Positions 62,160 to 64,000 of a stretch of 64,000 nt of DNA are shown piece after piece (the first letter of the stretch is position 1; every line of letters starts with the position of its first letter). The stretch comes from Pseudomonadota bacterium. GTDB taxonomy: Bacteria > Pseudomonadota > Gammaproteobacteria > Steroidobacterales > Steroidobacteraceae. Under the pieces are notes generated by a model that saw nothing but the letters and a program-made list of their open reading frames with translations, was not told where the DNA came from and ran no database searches. Location: assembly GCA_021805865.1 (NCBI GenBank), contig JAJZDX010000006.1, forward strand, positions 62,001 through 126,000, read 5' to 3'. A program made the translations under genes and the position numbers.

Positions 62160-64000
62160 TCATGTGCCCGCCTGAGCGGCCAGCCGCACCTGAAACGGCC
62201 AGGCATTGAGTGCGGCCAGGCCCTGAAAGGCCTCGGCCTCGATCGAGACCTTGTCGGCGAAGTGCGCCAGACGGCAGAGGAGCCGCTGCAGGCGAGGCAC
62301 GTCTGCGGCGCGGACCTCCTCGAAGCGCAGCGTGAGCCGTGCCGGTGTTTCCTTGAGCAGGGAGCGCAGCTGCACTGCCGCGCGCCTCAGCCCGCGTCCC
62401 GGCACGGCGCGCAGAGACAGCGCCAGCACCGGTGTGCCGCGCTCGCACACGCCATGGCTGATGGTGACTTTCCCGGCGTCGCAGCGTCGCAGCGCCTGCG
62501 CCAGACGCGTCAGGCGCTTGTTCCACACAGCGGGACTTTCGGCCGCATTCCCGGCGAAATGTCGCTTGGCGTAGTCCTGCATCGACAGTCCCACGATCCA
62601 GTCGCCGAGCGTGAGCGGGATCTGCCATGGCTTCGCCCAAGGGAAGCTGCGCAGGAAGTGCCAGAGGCGCGCCGGGCCTGCCGGCAGAAGTCCGCGACGG
62701 AAAAAGCGCAGCACGATGCGCAGGCTCGCGCCCGCGCCATATTCCAGGACCGGACCGCCCGAGGACCTGCCGAGGACGCGGTTCTTGCTGCGGATGCGCC
62801 GGGCGATCGCGGCGTCCGCGAGCAGCCGCTCGTGCAGCCGGCGGTACCCTGCGATCAGGTCCTCGTGGGACATTCCCAGGGGCATGACGTTGGTGGAGAG
62901 CTTGGTGTTGTCACCGCCGCTGTCCTGCTCGCGCAGCCGGCCCGCCGCCTGCAGCCGCTCGTAAAGCGGTGTGCGCGGCATGGCGTTGAGCAAGCCGATC
63001 ATTGCCGTCTGGATGCCCGATTGCACGATGAACTCGTACTGGCGCTCGAAGGTGGCCACCGTGTCGTTGTCGAAGCCGACGATGAAGCCGGCCAGCACCT
63101 CGATGCCTTGCGCATGGATCCGCTGCACGGCCGAGAGCGGGTCCACGCGCGTGTTCTGCAGCTTGCGCGTTTCGCGCAGGCTCGCCTCGTCGGGGGACTC
63201 GATGCCGATGAAGACCCAGCGGAAGTGCGCGGCGCGAAACAGCTCCATCAGCTCCTCGTCTTGCGCGAGATTGAGCGAGGCCTCGGTGCCGAAGCTGAAC
63301 ATGTAGCGGTGGCGAGCCTGGTAGTCGATGAGGAATCGCAACAGGCTCTTGGCGACCTTCAGGTTGCCGATGAGGTTGTCGTCGACGAAGAACACTTTGT
63401 GCACGCCGCGCTCGCGCAGAAGGTCGAGCTCGGCGCCGATCTGCTCCAGACTCTTGTGACGCGGCTTGCGGCCGAACATCACGATGATGTCGCAGAACTC
63501 GCACATGTAGGGGCAGCCGCGCGAGAACTGCATGGACGCCATCGTGTAAAGGTCGAGCTTGAGCAGGTCGAAGCGCGGCGCCGGCGAGAGGCGCAGATCG
63601 ATCGTGCCGGTTTCCCGGTACAGCGCGAGCGGCTTCCCGGCCTCGAAGTCGGCGCAAAACCGCGGCCAGATGTGCTCGGCCTCGCCGCAGATCACCGTGT
63701 CGGCGAGGTGCTCAAAGTGCTCCGGGCACAAGGAGGCGTAGCTGCCGCCGGCGACGACCGGGTAGCCCCGGCCGCGGTAGTATTCCAGCAGCTCCCGCTG
63801 GCGCGGAAACTGCACGCCCATGCCGCCGATCCCGATGAGGTCCGCCTCGGGCGCGAGCGGCAGAGGCTCGACGTTCTCATCGACGATACGTACCTGCCAG
63901 TGCGGCGGGCAGAGTGCGGCGAGGGTGGCGAGTCCGAGCGGCGGATTGACGGCCCGCTTGCCGGGGAGAATCCTGCTCACGGCCCAGTGGAAATTCCAGA
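62160..64000 (-). CDS. B12-binding-domain radical SAM protein, DUF4070 type (5' end beyond window)
   Basis: At least 613 residues; frame remains open past position 64000 (WNFHWA precedes the GTG at 63980), so the N-terminus is missing. N-terminal B12-binding-like domain to about residue 130 (PPLGLATLAALCP, DLIGIGGMGVQFPR). Radical SAM motif SRGCPYMCEFCDI with cysteines C-x3-C-x2-C, followed by FVDDNLIGN. Residues about 370-510 match DUF4070. Members modify lipids or cofactors; some act in hopanoid or bacteriochlorophyll pathways. Specific product unknown. Tail to tail with fnr. Confidence 0.85.
   Translation of the reverse strand, partial: WNFHWAVSRILPGKRAVNPPLGLATLAALCPPHWQVRIVDENVEPLPLAPEADLIGIGGMGVQFPRQRELLEYYRGRGYPVVAGGSYASLCPEHFEHLADTVICGEAEHIWPRFCADFEAGKPLALYRETGTIDLRLSPAPRFDLLKLDLYTMASMQFSRGCPYMCEFCDIIVMFGRKPRHKSLEQIGAELDLLRERGVHKVFFVDDNLIGNLKVAKSLLRFLIDYQARHRYMFSFGTEASLNLAQDEELMELFRAAHFRWVFIGIESPDEASLRETRKLQNTRVDPLSAVQRIHAQGIEVLAGFIVGFDNDTVATFERQYEFIVQSGIQTAMIGLLNAMPRTPLYERLQAAGRLREQDSGGDNTKLSTNVMPLGMSHEDLIAGYRRLHERLLADAAIARRIRSKNRVLGRSSGGPVLEYGAGASLRIVLRFFRRGLLPAGPARLWHFLRSFPWAKPWQIPLTLGDWIVGLSMQDYAKRHFAGNAAESPAVWNKRLTRLAQALRRCDAGKVTISHGVCERGTPVLALSLRAVPGRGLRRAAVQLRSLLKETPARLTLRFEEVRAADVPRLQRLLCRLAHFADKVSIEAEAFQGLAALNAWPFQVRLAAQAGT

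Overview
The window is high-GC DNA (AT-rich only at a few promoters) from a Gram-negative bacterium. It encodes a TonB-dependent receptor, an RND pump, an outer-membrane factor, lipoproteins, cytochrome bd, and an oxygen-independent ubiquinone module (UbiT/U/V) with an FNR regulator. That combination indicates a facultatively anaerobic or microaerobic proteobacterium, most likely gammaproteobacterial; I cannot fix the genus from sequence alone.

Left edge (1-1740, minus strand): a cobalamin riboswitch with a transcription attenuator precedes a 50-residue peptide gene and an overlapping radical SAM/SPASM gene that runs off the window. This is a B12-controlled modified-peptide (cobopeptide-type, CbpA/CbpB) locus. 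A DUF4382 lipoprotein gene follows, then about 1 kb of empty DNA with a 3' tRNA-Pro-like fragment and a 16-C tract.

Centre-left (4.1-28.2 kb): the main feature is a complete catabolic island for sulfoquinovose (SQ), the head-group sugar of plant and cyanobacterial sulfolipid, and for its glyceryl glycoside. A GH31 enzyme carrying the sulfonate-binding residues of sulfoquinovosidase would release SQ. A mutarotase, SDR dehydrogenase, SMP-30 lactonase, IlvD/Edd dehydratase and HpcH/HpaI aldolase form a sulfo-Entner-Doudoroff pathway giving pyruvate plus sulfolactaldehyde. An aldehyde dehydrogenase makes sulfolactate. Unlike sulfo-ED clusters that excrete sulfolactate, this one also has both sulfolactate dehydrogenases (SlcC-like and ComC-like) and the desulfonating lyase SuyAB, so carbon and sulfonate could both be used in one cell, releasing sulfite. 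GlpD and GlpK fit the glycerol released from SQ-glycerol. An MFS carrier and a TonB-dependent receptor fit uptake. A second, oxidative module (Gfo/Idh/MocA, secreted DUF1080, GMC dehydrogenase and its Tat-exported small subunit) suggests a parallel 3-keto-glycoside route. A GntR/UTRA regulator and three identical 12-bp palindromes, at the suyA/dehydratase, gntR/GH31 and receptor promoters, tie the island into one regulon.

Middle (28.5-39.3 kb): an ABC-F ATPase, three decayed genes (EAL domain, MmyB-type regulator, S9 peptidase), a small membrane protein, an ECF sigma/NrsF/MsrP/MsrQ envelope methionine-sulfoxide repair operon, an OsmC/DUF1993 divergent pair and a DksA-type zinc-finger protein.

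Right (39.4-64 kb): a MarR-EmrA-EmrB-outer membrane factor efflux operon; a SPOR lipoprotein; cydA-cydB-cydX-like-cydD-cydC-thioesterase; a small secreted protein; an RND efflux pair; ubiD-ubiU-ubiV facing ubiT and an FNR gene, with FNR-like boxes at both promoters; and a B12-binding radical SAM protein truncated by the right edge.
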